Position numbers and translations under genes: made by a program. A stretch of 64,000 nt of DNA from Planctomycetia bacterium. Its GTDB lineage: Bacteria > Planctomycetota > Planctomycetia > Pirellulales > JACPPG01. Below the pieces are notes generated by a model. That model saw nothing but the letters and a program-made list of their open reading frames with translations. It ran no database searches and had not been told where the DNA came from. Of this stretch, positions 22,985 to 32,012 are shown piece after piece. The stretch spans positions 30,206-94,205 of the forward strand of contig JACPPG010000067.1 of assembly GCA_016191115.1 (NCBI GenBank), given 5' to 3'. How positions within the stretch are numbered: the first letter of the stretch is position 1; the number at the start of each line of letters is the position of its first letter.

Positions 22985-24877
22985 TCACTCGGCCATGGCC
23001 CGGCGGTGCCCCTCTTGTACGTTAACGCGCCAGGCCAAGGCTCCGCCGACGACGAAGAATACGAGCAGGCTGACGATCGCCAGATTCGCCTGGCCGGTCC
23101 AGTGCAGGATGGAGACGAACAAGATCGGTCCGGCGACGCTCGTGGCCTTGCCCGACAGGTTGAAAAAGCCGAAAAACTCGCCGCTGCGGCTGGCGGGGGT
23201 CATCAACCCCATGATGGCACGGCTGACGCTTTGGATGCCTCCCATCACAAGCGCCAGGACAACGCCGAGGGCCCAGAATTGCATCCGCGTGGTGATGACG
23301 TACGTCTCGCCCATCACGTGAAACTGCATTTTGGTTCCGATGAAGAAAGCGGCCACGAGCCAGGCCACGTAGATGCCGATGCACAGCATCAGCGTCGGCT
23401 TTTCGCCCATCTTGCCGGCCAGCCAGCCCATCAGAAGCGCGCCCGGCATGGACACGAACTGGATCATCAGCACGACGAGCACCAGTTCGCTGGCGGTAAT
23501 GTGCACCACCGCGGTGGCGAACAGGCCGGCCTGCGTGATGATTGTCTGCACGCCGTCGTTATAGATCAGGAAGGCGATCAGAAAGAGAAACAGCGCCCGG
23601 TAGACACGAACGCTGGCGAGCGTCGTCCCCACCTGGCGGAATGCGCTCTGGGCCGTCTTGGCGAACGATTGCCGCCCGACGCTGGGCGTACCCCGGTCGC
23701 GCAGAATGATGATCGTCGGCAGGCTGAACAGTCCCCACCACAGGCCCATGATCACGAGGCCCGCTTGCAGCCGCGGGACCTCGACGCTGTCGAGGCTGCC
23801 CAACTCGCCGGGAGCGTTCAGAAAACCGTAGCTCAGCTCGTGAGGCAATTCTTCGGCGGGGATGTTCTTGGCGTGCTCTTTCAGGCTCGCCTCGTCGTGG
23901 ACGCCGAACTCGTCCGCCTCGGTCGCCCACAGCGAACGATCGGCCGCCGCGGAGCCGGACGTCCCGAAGTCGAACAGAAGGGGCGCGGGTAGCGCTGATC
24001 CCTCGATCGAGAGACCATTGAGCACGACGTCGGCCGGCGCGCCGCGGGCCGGCTCGACGAGCACGGTGAGCCGGTTCTCGCTCACGGTGGCAGGATAGGT
24101 CCGCGTGACGATCTCACCCTTGGCCGTGCTGATGGTGTCGACCGGAAGGCCCTGAATCGCGATGCCCAGCCCCTTCCGGGCGGCGATCGCGTCGCCGATC
24201 GTCAGCGATAGCTCATAGTCCCCCGGCGGAAGCTCGACCGCGAACTCGACGCGCGGACCGTGAACGAAATCGCGCTTTAGCGCGTCGGCGTCCGCGAGAC
24301 CCAGCTTTCCGCCGAACTGCAGGACCAGAATCGCCGCGATCAGCGCCAAACCCCCGCCGATGTAACCGAGCGCGAAACCGTAGCTCGACACCCGGTTCAT
24401 CGACTTCTCGTCGGCGATCTCCGGGAGAAAGGCATTGTAGAACCCCCACGCCATTTCGTAGCCCAGGTTGGTGATCACGAACAAGCCGGCGACCACCCAG
24501 GGAAAATGGGGTGAGACGAAGCCCATCGCTACTGCCGCCACGGCCGCTGGCAGCGTCGTCCACGCCAGCCAGGCCCGCTTGTTGGCGCGGGCATCGGCCA
24601 TCGCGCCGACCACCGGGCTCAACAGCGCGGAACAGAACATCGTCAGCCCGATGCCGTACCCGTACAGCACGTCTCCCCCACGGTTGGGTAGAACCACCTG
24701 CGTTAGATACTTCATGACGATCGTGATCTGCAGCGTCGAATAGGCGCTGTTGGCCCAGTCGTAGAGCGTCCAGGCGAAGATCTCACGCTTCTTCACTGGA
24801 CGGGCGGGCGGCGGTGCGGCGTCGGTCGTCAAGGGCGCGTGGCCGAGGAGGATGGGAGGATGAATGCAAAACGGCAA
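22985..24877 (-). CDS. UMF1-type MFS permease with inserted beta-sandwich domain
   Basis: A 630-residue major facilitator of the UMF1/Atg22-like family: ILYDWANSAYST-type start (TLYDWANSAYST, about residue 37) and roughly 12 membrane segments. Between the helices ending near residue 190 and restarting near 371 is an insert of about 175 residues. Its sequence, DALKRDFVHGPRVEFAVELP, PGDYELSLTIGD, VDTISTAKGEIVTRTYPATV, DVVLNGLSIEG and LLFDFGTSGS, resembles the malectin-like/galactose-binding beta-sandwich found on planctomycete polysaccharide lyases. The substrate may be a sugar derivative; this is inference. The start is uncertain (TTG at 24877, or a TTG or GTG further in). Repeats bracket this gene and the next. 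Confidence 0.82.
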   Translation of the reverse strand: MPFCIHPPILLGHAPLTTDAAPPPARPVKKREIFAWTLYDWANSAYSTLQITIVMKYLTQVVLPNRGGDVLYGYGIGLTMFCSALLSPVVGAMADARANKRAWLAWTTLPAAVAAVAMGFVSPHFPWVVAGLFVITNLGYEMAWGFYNAFLPEIADEKSMNRVSSYGFALGYIGGGLALIAAILVLQFGGKLGLADADALKRDFVHGPRVEFAVELPPGDYELSLTIGDAIAARKGLGIAIQGLPVDTISTAKGEIVTRTYPATVSENRLTVLVEPARGAPADVVLNGLSIEGSALPAPLLFDFGTSGSAAADRSLWATEADEFGVHDEASLKEHAKNIPAEELPHELSYGFLNAPGELGSLDSVEVPRLQAGLVIMGLWWGLFSLPTIIILRDRGTPSVGRQSFAKTAQSAFRQVGTTLASVRVYRALFLFLIAFLIYNDGVQTIITQAGLFATAVVHITASELVLVVLMIQFVSMPGALLMGWLAGKMGEKPTLMLCIGIYVAWLVAAFFIGTKMQFHVMGETYVITTRMQFWALGVVLALVMGGIQSVSRAIMGLMTPASRSGEFFGFFNLSGKATSVAGPILFVSILHWTGQANLAIVSLLVFFVVGGALAWRVNVQEGHRRAMAE

Positions 24878-24965
24878 TGACGGGCCGCCACATTATGGTG
24901 GAGTGCCGCGGCCGGCAGCAAGGCGGGTTTCGCGCGTCGACCGGGTGAAGCGCGGCGCCCGCCAG

Positions 24966-24994
24966 TTAGCCCCCGGTGATTCACCGGGGGCTAA
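24966..24994. repeat. Perfect 29-base REP palindrome
   Basis: TTAGCCCCCGGTGA and TCACCGGGGGCTAA around a single T: a perfect 14-bp stem between the propeller protein stop and the MFS start. It could act as a transcription barrier but has no T-run. Confidence 0.8.
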
Positions 24995-25028
24995 GACGCG
25001 CCGCGGATCAGCCGCATCGTGTATCGCG

Positions 25029-26360
25029 CTATTGAGCTGGCACAAAGCCGCACCGCGACGCCGCGGCGCACAACATCGTCAGGAGCGCCAGCGCGAGCGT
25101 GCCTGGCTCGGGCACGGCCGCGGCGGCCGGCGGCAGATCGCACGTTTCCAGATAGTGGGCCGCCACGACCTGGATGTCGGAAATGTCCACGATTCCGTCG
25201 CCGTTGGCGTCGCCGTCGGGCCCGGCCGTCAGCCAGTTGGTGGCCATGACCTGAATGTCGGAGACGTCGACGATCCCGTCGGCGTTCTCGTCGCCGGGGC
25301 GGAAGACCGTGGCCTGAAAAATCTCGTCGGCGCCCAGCGCCCCACCTTGCCATACCACATGGCAACCGGAGATTTGCGGGTTGCTGTTATTGAAGCTCGT
25401 GTTGGTCAACTGGGTGATCCGCACGCCGTCATAGTAGAAAATCTGGTCGAACGAGCCGTCGTTCCCCACCCACACCACGCTAGTGCCGGAGATCTGCGGA
25501 TTCTGGTCGCGCAGCGGGTTGATGCTGATCGGCACGGTGCTCGTGCCGTTATACAAGTAGATTTGGAAGTCGGGAAACGTGCCGCCCCACCACACGACGT
25601 TCGAGCCATCGATCTGCGGAGCGAAATCCGAAAAGCTGTTGTTGCTCAGGTTCAGCGGCGTCGGATTGGCCGTCTGATAGATCTCGCGGTCCGTGGTCAT
25701 CGTCCCCTTGAAGCCCTCCCACACGACCGTGCCCGTAGAGGAAACGCGCGGGTTGTTGATCGCCAGCGTGCTCGACGCGACGGGCGTGGAGGTCACGCCG
25801 TCGAAGAGCATGATCTGCTGGTTGGGCGTGCTGTCATGGATCCACGCCACATAGTTGCCGTTGATGGTCGGTGCTCCGTCGAACACCGTGTCGTTGGTCA
25901 GTGGCGTAGCGGTCGAGCCGTCGTAGTACATCACTTCCAGGCCCGTGCCGCTGCCGCGCTGCCAGACGACCTGCGAACCGGAGATCTTGGGCAGCTCGTC
26001 GCGCAGAGCGTCATTGGTCAGGGGAGCGGTCGTGGTGCCGTTGAAGAGAAAGATCTCCCGCGTCGTGGCGTCGGCGCCGGTCTGCGCCCACCACACGACG
26101 TTCGAACCGGAGATATTCGGGTCCATGTCGTTGTAACTGTTGGTGGTCAGCGGCGCGGTTGTCGTGCCGTCGTAGAAGAAGACCTCGCGGTCAGTGCCGC
26201 CGGAGGGGATGCCCCACCAGGTGATATTGTGGCCGGAGACCTGCGGGTCGCCGTCGAAGGTCGTGTTGGTGGTGAGCTGGTCGGAGACGAACTTGGCGGC
26301 CACCGCCGGCCGGCCAACGAGAAGCACGACGCAAGCGAACGCACAAAGGAGGTATTTCAT
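25029..26360 (-). CDS. Secreted beta-propeller, dockerin and PEP-CTERM protein
   Basis: A 443-residue secreted protein. The signal peptide is MKYLLCAFACVVLLVGRPAVA. About seven TolB-like propeller blades follow, with the recurring pattern P-x-I-S-G-S-x-V-V-W and then a YDG or FNG T...PLTN unit. Two dockerin repeats (NADGIVDVSDIQVMATNWL and NGDGIVDISDIQVVAAHYL) and a PEP-CTERM sorting tail (VPEPGTLALALLTMLCAAAS) end the protein. The tail would be processed by an exosortase elsewhere in the genome. The ATG at 26360 has GGAG four bases upstream. A calcium-binding surface protein is likely; ligand unknown. Confidence 0.88.
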   Translation of the reverse strand: MKYLLCAFACVVLLVGRPAVAAKFVSDQLTTNTTFDGDPQVSGHNITWWGIPSGGTDREVFFYDGTTTAPLTTNSYNDMDPNISGSNVVWWAQTGADATTREIFLFNGTTTAPLTNDALRDELPKISGSQVVWQRGSGTGLEVMYYDGSTATPLTNDTVFDGAPTINGNYVAWIHDSTPNQQIMLFDGVTSTPVASSTLAINNPRVSSTGTVVWEGFKGTMTTDREIYQTANPTPLNLSNNSFSDFAPQIDGSNVVWWGGTFPDFQIYLYNGTSTVPISINPLRDQNPQISGTSVVWVGNDGSFDQIFYYDGVRITQLTNTSFNNSNPQISGCHVVWQGGALGADEIFQATVFRPGDENADGIVDVSDIQVMATNWLTAGPDGDANGDGIVDISDIQVVAAHYLETCDLPPAAAAVPEPGTLALALLTMLCAAASRCGFVPAQ

Positions 26361-26492
26361 GGTCTCCGCCTCAAAGGAAGATAAGACTACCACGATCGGA
26401 CCGCCCGCCGAGCGGCGTCGTCCGATGCGCCGATTGCCGTGCACCAGCGTAGCCGGTCGCGGCTGCCGGTGCACGCATTTCCTGCGCTTGTG

Positions 26493-26624
26493 CAGGAGAA
26501 CTGCAAAGTCCGGGGAGAGGGGGTCAGGCAGTCAGGCACATTTTTTCGGCCGAAGGTCCTTTCGAAAGAATTGAAAGCCGCGCGTGCCGAAAAATGCGCC
26601 AGACCCCGGACTTTGCAGTTCACC
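26493..26624 (+). mobile_element. MITE-like element M, copy 2 (132 bp)
   Basis: Second copy of element M in the same orientation as 22858-22978. Terminal inverted repeats are GGAGAACTGCAAAGTCCGGG and CCCGGACTTTGCAGTTCACC, with one mismatch. It contains a short internal duplication (GTCAGGCA twice). The 26361-26906 gap consists of this, element X copy 2 and the leader of the lactonase gene. Confidence 0.75.
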
Positions 26625-26637
26625 GGGGGCCAAATAC

Positions 26638-26791
26638 AGGGCCGTTCACAGATTCAAGCTTGCCGGCGGCGCACCGGCGGGAAAGTGGAACAGGCACCGA
26701 GACGAAACGTTGGTCTGAAAGGGCTTGCGCTGTTTATGCTCGGAGTCAGTCCCATTTTCCCGCCTCGCCATTTTGAAAAACAGAATGGCCC
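26638..26791 (-). repeat. Element X, copy 2 (154 bp, inverted)
   Basis: Inverted copy of 22693-22846. Together with the M copies the layout is X-M-[MFS, propeller]-M-X', a compound flank around about 3.5 kb. Confidence 0.85.
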
Positions 26792-26906
26792 GGGGGCCAA
26801 ATAGCCATTGCTTGACCGCGCCGCGTGGCGAGCGCAAGATGATCCGCACGGTGTCGCCCCAAGCGGCGCCGGCGCATCCGCATCCCCAAATTGCCTGGAG
26901 CCTTCC

Positions 26907-27932
26907 ATGACCCTTCATCGTTTGTGCGCTGCGATTGTAGGACCGCTGGCCGTGATGCTCGTCAGCGCGGCCGACGGGGCCGACAAGAAGGTTTATCCCT
27001 CCTTCGGCACCATCGATCGCCAGGACCCGCGCTTCGACCAGCTCATCCCCAAGGACGCCGTGCTGGAAAAGCTGGCCGAGGGCTTCGACTGGTCCGAAGG
27101 GCCCGCGTGGGACAAGAAGAACGGTTGCCTGCTCTTCTCCGACATCCCGCCCAATAGCGTCATGAAATGGAAGGAAGGGGAAGGCGTCACGCTGTTCCTG
27201 AAGCCGAGCGGTTACACCGGCAAGGCGCAGCGCGGCGGCGAGCCAGGCTCGAACGGCCTGGTGTTCGACCCCGCGGGCCGGCTGGTCCTCTGCCAGCACG
27301 GCGACCGCAAGATCGCCCGGCTTACGCCGCAGAAGACGTTCGAAACGCTGGCCGACCGGTACGACGGCAAGCGCTTCAACAGCCCCAACGACGCCACGTT
27401 CAAATCCAACGGCGACCTGTACTTCACCGACCCGCCGTACGGTCTGGAAGGTCTTAACGACGACCCGGCCAAGGAGCTCAAATTCAACGGCGTCTACCGG
27501 CTGGCGAAGGACGGCACCGTGACCCTGCTTACTAAGGAAATGACCTTCCCCAACGGCATTGCCTTCTCACCCGACGAGAAGACGCTGTACGTCGCGCAGT
27601 CCGATCCGAAGCAGCCGATCTGGAAGGCCTTCGACGTCAAGGCCGACGGCACGTTGGGCAGCAGCCGCGTGTTCGCCGACGGCACGGCCTGGCAGCAGGC
27701 CGGCAAGAAAGGCCTGCCCGACGGCATGAAGGTCGACGCAAAGGGAAACGTCTTCGCCACGGGGCCGGGCGGCGTCCACGTTTTCGCGCCCGACGGGGCC
27801 CACCTGGGCAGCATCGACTCGGGCGAGGCCACGGCCAATTGCGGCTGGGGCGAGGACGGCACCGTGCTCTACATCACCTCGGACATGTACCTGTGCCGGG
27901 TGAAAACGGCGACGAAGGGGAAGGGGTTTTAG
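26907..27932 (+). CDS. SMP-30/gluconolactonase family protein
   Basis: A 341-residue secreted six-bladed propeller of the SMP-30/gluconolactonase/LRE family, which hydrolyses sugar lactones using one divalent metal. The signal peptide is residues 1-24 (LCAAIVGPLAVMLVSAADG). The family signatures are EGFDWSEGPAWDKKNGCLLF (metal Glu), FNSPNDATFKSNGDLYFTDP (Asn/Asp pair), and TFPNGIAFSPDEKTLYVAQS. The start at 26907 is just after TGGAG and begins the signal peptide. It probably acts in the periplasm on carbohydrate lactones. Substrate unknown. Confidence 0.92.
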   Translation: MTLHRLCAAIVGPLAVMLVSAADGADKKVYPSFGTIDRQDPRFDQLIPKDAVLEKLAEGFDWSEGPAWDKKNGCLLFSDIPPNSVMKWKEGEGVTLFLKPSGYTGKAQRGGEPGSNGLVFDPAGRLVLCQHGDRKIARLTPQKTFETLADRYDGKRFNSPNDATFKSNGDLYFTDPPYGLEGLNDDPAKELKFNGVYRLAKDGTVTLLTKEMTFPNGIAFSPDEKTLYVAQSDPKQPIWKAFDVKADGTLGSSRVFADGTAWQQAGKKGLPDGMKVDAKGNVFATGPGGVHVFAPDGAHLGSIDSGEATANCGWGEDGTVLYITSDMYLCRVKTATKGKGF

Positions 27933-28064
27933 GAACCCACAAGCGCATGGTTGGTAAAGCTGTACTATACTGACGCCGAATCCGGCGGCGTACTTCTGCG
28001 GAGCAGATCATGCCCAATGCTAAAGAGACCATGGTCAGGAGGAAATTGAGCGGAGAATCCTCTC

Positions 28065-28361
28065 TTGGCGCAAGTAGCGTGGACCGAGGAAGCGGAGCGC
28101 TGGCGCCGGGATATTTTTGACTACATAGCCGAAGACGACGAAACCGCCGCCAGTAAAGCCGTTCAAGGAATTGTCGCAAGGGAGGCGCTGTTGGGTCGTG
28201 TTCCCGAGCTTGGCTACTGGTACGATCAGCGTGACGACCGGAATGTGCGCATCGTGCTGTGCGGACATTACCGTATCGCTTACGCAGTCAAGCCCGACGG
28301 CAATATCGATGTCGTCGGAGTCTTTCATGCGTCGCTCGATATCGAACGGTACATGCTGTAA
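28065..28361 (+). CDS. Solitary ParE/RelE-superfamily toxin-like protein
   Basis: A 98-residue protein with ParE-type sequence: AWTEEAERWRRDIFDYIAED at the N-terminus, a central helix, and the C-terminal strands VRIVLCGHYRIAYAVKPDGN and VVGVFHASLD. ParE toxins poison DNA gyrase; RelE relatives cut mRNA. The start appears to be TTG at 28065 with GGAG nine bases before it. No antitoxin gene of usual size is upstream; only a 36-codon overlapping frame (28010-28120) occupies that place. It may be an orphan or the antitoxin may have been lost. The 27933-28064 leader shows no other gene. Confidence 0.75.
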   Translation: MAQVAWTEEAERWRRDIFDYIAEDDETAASKAVQGIVAREALLGRVPELGYWYDQRDDRNVRIVLCGHYRIAYAVKPDGNIDVVGVFHASLDIERYML

Positions 28362-28524
28362 CCCGTCCGCACAGGTCAGACCAGCGCAAGACAAGTAACT
28401 GGCGCCTGACCGCGGAACTTCTCTTGCTGGGCGGAAACGGCGATGCCGTCGCAGTCGCATAGGCTTCAAACAGTAGCAACGGAGTAAGACAGGGTAGCCT
28501 GACCCAGCCAAGGCCACTTCTCGC

Positions 28525-30003
28525 GTGCTCGACCAGCTAAAACTTTTCGTTCGGTCCGGCTACTCGCTTTTGGCCGTGACGACGCGCGACGAGCAGCGGG
28601 CCGTCGACGTCGTGCGCCGCGTCGCCGAAGGCCTGTCGCTCTTGTTGTTCGAGTGGAGCATCACGTCGGGACTGGTGCAGATGCGCCCGTCGCAGGTGGC
28701 CACTACGGTCGGTCCCGGCAATCCGACGCTGGCGCTTGCGCACGTGCTCGAGAATCGCTACCCGAACGCAATTTACGTGTTCAAGGACCTCGCGGCGCAC
28801 TCGCGCGATCCTTTCGTGCAGCGGCAGCTTCGCGATATTTCCGAGCTGCACAACCCGACCGTGGTGCTGATCAACGCTGACCAACTGCCCGAGCCGCTGC
28901 GCCGCCTGGCGGTGCCCCTGGCGCTGCGGTTGCCGGACACGGCCGAATTGGAGCAGGTCGTTCGCGATACGTTTCGCGAAGTCAGGAACCAAAGTCTCCG
29001 TGAAGTAACCTCGGGGCTCACGAAGCGCGGGCTGGATCAATTGGTGCAGTCGCTCCGCGGCCTGACGCGGTCCGACGCGGCGCGGGTGGTGGCCGCTGCC
29101 ATCCATCAAGACGACTCCCTGTCCGATGCCGATCTGCCGCTGGTGGTCGAGACCAAGCGCAACCTGCTGCAGGCCGCCGGCTGCCTGGAATCGGTCGCCG
29201 TCAACGTCGGCAGCGATGAAATGGGCGGCCTCGACAATTTGAAATCCTGGTTGACGATGCGACGCGGCGGATTGACGGCAAAAGCGCGGGCCTACGGCCT
29301 TGATCCGCCGCGCGGGATGCTGCTCCTGGGCGTGCAAGGCTGCGGCAAGAGCCTGTGTGCCAAGATCGTGGCGGCGGAGTGGCACATGCCCCTTTTGCGG
29401 ATGGACCCTGGCGTTTTGTATCAGAAGTTCATTGGCGAAAGCGAGAACCGGCTGCGCGAGGCCCTGGCCCAGGCCGAGGCCATGGCCCCCGTCGTTCTGT
29501 GGATCGATGAGATCGAGAAGGCCTTCGCCTCGGCCGGCGTCGAGTCGGCCGACGGAGGGCTGTCGCAGCGCATGTTCGGCACGCTGCTCTCCTGGATGCA
29601 GGAACACCCGGCGCCAATCTTCATGGTCGCCACGGCCAACAACATCGCGGCGCTACCGCCCGAGTTGATGCGCAAGGGGCGATTCGACGAAGTGTTCTTC
29701 GTCGACTTGCCGGGGCCGGCCGCGCGACGGCAGATTCTCGAGATCCATCTCCGCCGCCGCCACCGCGATCCGGCGCAGTTTGCCCTGGATGATTTGGTCG
29801 CCGCTACCGAAGGCTTCAGCGGCGCCGAGCTGGAGCAGTTGATCGTCACCGCCATGTACAGTGCGTTCTCGGCAGGCGTGGAGCTGGCCGACGAGCACCT
29901 GCGGACACAGGCCCACGCCACGCAACCCCTTTCGGTCCTGATGCGCGAGCGCGTCGTACAGTTGCGGGCTTGGGCGCACGGCCGCTGCGTGCCGGCGGAT
30001 TGA
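28525..30003 (+). CDS. Ycf46-like AAA family ATPase
   Basis: A 492-residue cytoplasmic AAA ATPase. The N-terminal 230 residues (LKLFVRSGYSLLAVTTRDEQ, VFKDLAAHSRDPFVQRQLRD) match the Ycf46 family conserved in cyanobacteria, plastids and some other bacteria. The AAA domain has Walker A GVQGCGKSLCAK, Walker B PVVLWIDEIEKAFA, sensor-1 FMVATANNI and an arginine-finger region RKGRFDEVFFVDLP. In cyanobacteria Ycf46 affects inorganic carbon use; the role here is unknown. The start is GTG at 28525. Its stop lies one base from the stop of the convergent dxs gene. Confidence 0.9.
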   Translation: MLDQLKLFVRSGYSLLAVTTRDEQRAVDVVRRVAEGLSLLLFEWSITSGLVQMRPSQVATTVGPGNPTLALAHVLENRYPNAIYVFKDLAAHSRDPFVQRQLRDISELHNPTVVLINADQLPEPLRRLAVPLALRLPDTAELEQVVRDTFREVRNQSLREVTSGLTKRGLDQLVQSLRGLTRSDAARVVAAAIHQDDSLSDADLPLVVETKRNLLQAAGCLESVAVNVGSDEMGGLDNLKSWLTMRRGGLTAKARAYGLDPPRGMLLLGVQGCGKSLCAKIVAAEWHMPLLRMDPGVLYQKFIGESENRLREALAQAEAMAPVVLWIDEIEKAFASAGVESADGGLSQRMFGTLLSWMQEHPAPIFMVATANNIAALPPELMRKGRFDEVFFVDLPGPAARRQILEIHLRRRHRDPAQFALDDLVAATEGFSGAELEQLIVTAMYSAFSAGVELADEHLRTQAHATQPLSVLMRERVVQLRAWAHGRCVPAD

Positions 30004-30004
30004 C

Positions 30005-31921
30005 TTATCCGGCGCGGCGCTCGTGGCCGCGCACGAGCTGGCCGTCGGTGGCCAGTTCGCGCACCGCGGCCGCGATACCGGCGGCATCGAGGCCCAGGTC
30101 GCCGAGCAGCTCGGCACGTTCGCCGTGCTCGATGAACCGGTCGGGCACGCCCAGGCGACGGACGTGCGCAGCCGGGACACCGGCATCGGCCGCGGCCTCG
30201 AGAACGGCGCTACCGAACCCACCCGCAAGCGCGCCTTCCTCGACGGTGATGACCACGCTGGCCGTCTCGATCGCTCGCAGAATGGTCTCCGTGTCGAGCG
30301 GCTTGACGAAGCGGGCGTTGATCACGCCGACGTCGAGCCCCTCGCCGCGCAGGGTGGCAGCCGCAGAAGCGCATTCGGAGAGGAGCGTGCCACAGGCGAC
30401 GAGCATGCAGTCGTGCCCCCAGTCCAGCACTTCCGCGCGTCCCAGCTCGATAGGCGCAAGCGGCCGGTCGACGCGTTGGGCCGTGGCCTTTGGGTATCGG
30501 AGGGCGGCCGGGCCGTCGTGCTCAAGCGCGAAATCGAGCATCGGCGCCAGGTCCGCCTCGTCGCCGGGCGCCATGACGACCATGTTCGGCAGGAGGCGCA
30601 TGTAGCCCAGGTCGAACATGCCGTGGTGCGTGGGTCCGTCGGGTCCCGTCAGTCCGGCGCGGTCGAGCATGAACGTCACCGGCAGGTTCTGCAACGCGAC
30701 TTCCTGGAAGAGCTGGTCGTAGCTGCGCTGCAAGAACGTGCTGTAGATATCGACGACCGGACGCAGACCGCTCTTGGCCTGGCCAGCGGCGAATGCCACG
30801 GCGTGCGATTCGCAAATGCCGGTGTCGAAGAAACGGTCGGGGAAGGTGTCCCGAACGTGCTCGAGATTGTTCCCTTGGCACATGGCGGCGGTCATCACCG
30901 TAACCTTGGGATTCCGCCGCAACACCGCCTCGATCGCCCGGCTGGCGATGTTGGTGTACGAGGGCGTGGAACTCTTCTTCACGGCCACGGCGCCGTTCTG
31001 CTCGCGCTTGAAAGGGGCCGGCGTGTGGAAGAACACGGGGTCAGCGGCGGCCGGCTGGAATCCGTGCCCCTTTTCGGTCACCACGTGCAAAAGTACGGGC
31101 CCTTCCACGTCCTTGACCAGCCGTAAGTATTTGCAGAGCTGGCCGATGTTGTGCCCATCGATGGGGCCCATGTAACGGATCCCCAATTCCTCGAAGAGCA
31201 TGCCGCCGTGCAGTCCGGCCTTGATCGAGTCGCGAGCTTGCTCCAACAACCGCTCCATCTGGTCGCCCACCAGCGGCACCTTCGAAAGTGCCCGCGACAC
31301 CTCCTGCTTGAGTCCGGTGTAGAACGGGTTGAGCCGCAGCCGATCCAGGTAGTCGGCCAGGCCGCCCACGCGCGGGCAGATCGACATCTTGTTGTCGTTG
31401 AGGATCACCAAGAGCCGCTTTTTCAGGCCGCCGGCGTTGTTGAGCGCCTCGAAAACGATGCCCGACGGAAAGGCCCCGTCGCCGATCACGGCCACGGCGT
31501 GGCGATCCTGCTCGCCCGGCTGAAGATCGTCGCCGCTCTTCATGCCCAGCACCGTCGAGACGCTGCACCCGGCGTGGCCCGTCATGAACAGGTCGTAGTC
31601 GCTCTCGTGCGGGTTGGGGTAGCCCATCAGGCCCCCCTTGGTGCGGATCGTCGAGAACCGACGGTAGCGTCCGGTGATCAGCTTGTGCGGATAGATCTGG
31701 TGACCCGTGTCCCAGATCAACCGGTCGCGGCTGAAATCGAACACGGTGTGCAGCGCCAGGCACAACTCGACCACGCCCAAGTTCGAGGCGAAATGCGCCG
31801 TGCGGTTGGCGACCACGTTGCACAGCGCTTCGCGCATCTCGGACGCCAATCGCTCCAGCTCGACCAGCGACAAGCGGCGCAGGTCCTTGGGCGACTCGAT
31901 CCGCGAGAGTAACTCGTCCAT
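30005..31921 (-). CDS. dxs: 1-deoxy-D-xylulose-5-phosphate synthase
   Basis: A 638-residue DXS, the first enzyme of the MEP isoprenoid pathway: it condenses pyruvate and glyceraldehyde 3-phosphate using thiamine diphosphate. Family blocks present are WDTGHQIYPHKLITGR, the ThDP/metal motif GDGAFPSGIVFEALNNAG with NDNKMSI, and the C-terminal half with FFDTGICESHAVAFAAGQA and LDRAGLTGPDGPTHHGMFDL. Length is normal. It is the last gene of the cluster xseA-xseB-ispA-dxs, a widely conserved order, so it is probably co-transcribed. Cytoplasmic homodimer. Confidence 0.97.
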   Translation of the reverse strand: MDELLSRIESPKDLRRLSLVELERLASEMREALCNVVANRTAHFASNLGVVELCLALHTVFDFSRDRLIWDTGHQIYPHKLITGRYRRFSTIRTKGGLMGYPNPHESDYDLFMTGHAGCSVSTVLGMKSGDDLQPGEQDRHAVAVIGDGAFPSGIVFEALNNAGGLKKRLLVILNDNKMSICPRVGGLADYLDRLRLNPFYTGLKQEVSRALSKVPLVGDQMERLLEQARDSIKAGLHGGMLFEELGIRYMGPIDGHNIGQLCKYLRLVKDVEGPVLLHVVTEKGHGFQPAAADPVFFHTPAPFKREQNGAVAVKKSSTPSYTNIASRAIEAVLRRNPKVTVMTAAMCQGNNLEHVRDTFPDRFFDTGICESHAVAFAAGQAKSGLRPVVDIYSTFLQRSYDQLFQEVALQNLPVTFMLDRAGLTGPDGPTHHGMFDLGYMRLLPNMVVMAPGDEADLAPMLDFALEHDGPAALRYPKATAQRVDRPLAPIELGRAEVLDWGHDCMLVACGTLLSECASAAATLRGEGLDVGVINARFVKPLDTETILRAIETASVVITVEEGALAGGFGSAVLEAAADAGVPAAHVRRLGVPDRFIEHGERAELLGDLGLDAAGIAAAVRELATDGQLVRGHERRAG

Positions 31922-32012
31922 CTATTCGGTCCTCTGAGCGCCAAGCCGCGCATCACAGCGGCGGCATGCGCACGCAAGCGTGAGCATGGCACCCCGTTCT
32001 GTTTGCGCGCGG

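Noticed and set aside
28010..28120. 36-codon frame as antitoxin of the ParE-like protein
   Set aside because: It resembles no antitoxin family and overlaps the toxin by about half its length; kept only as a possibility in the findings.
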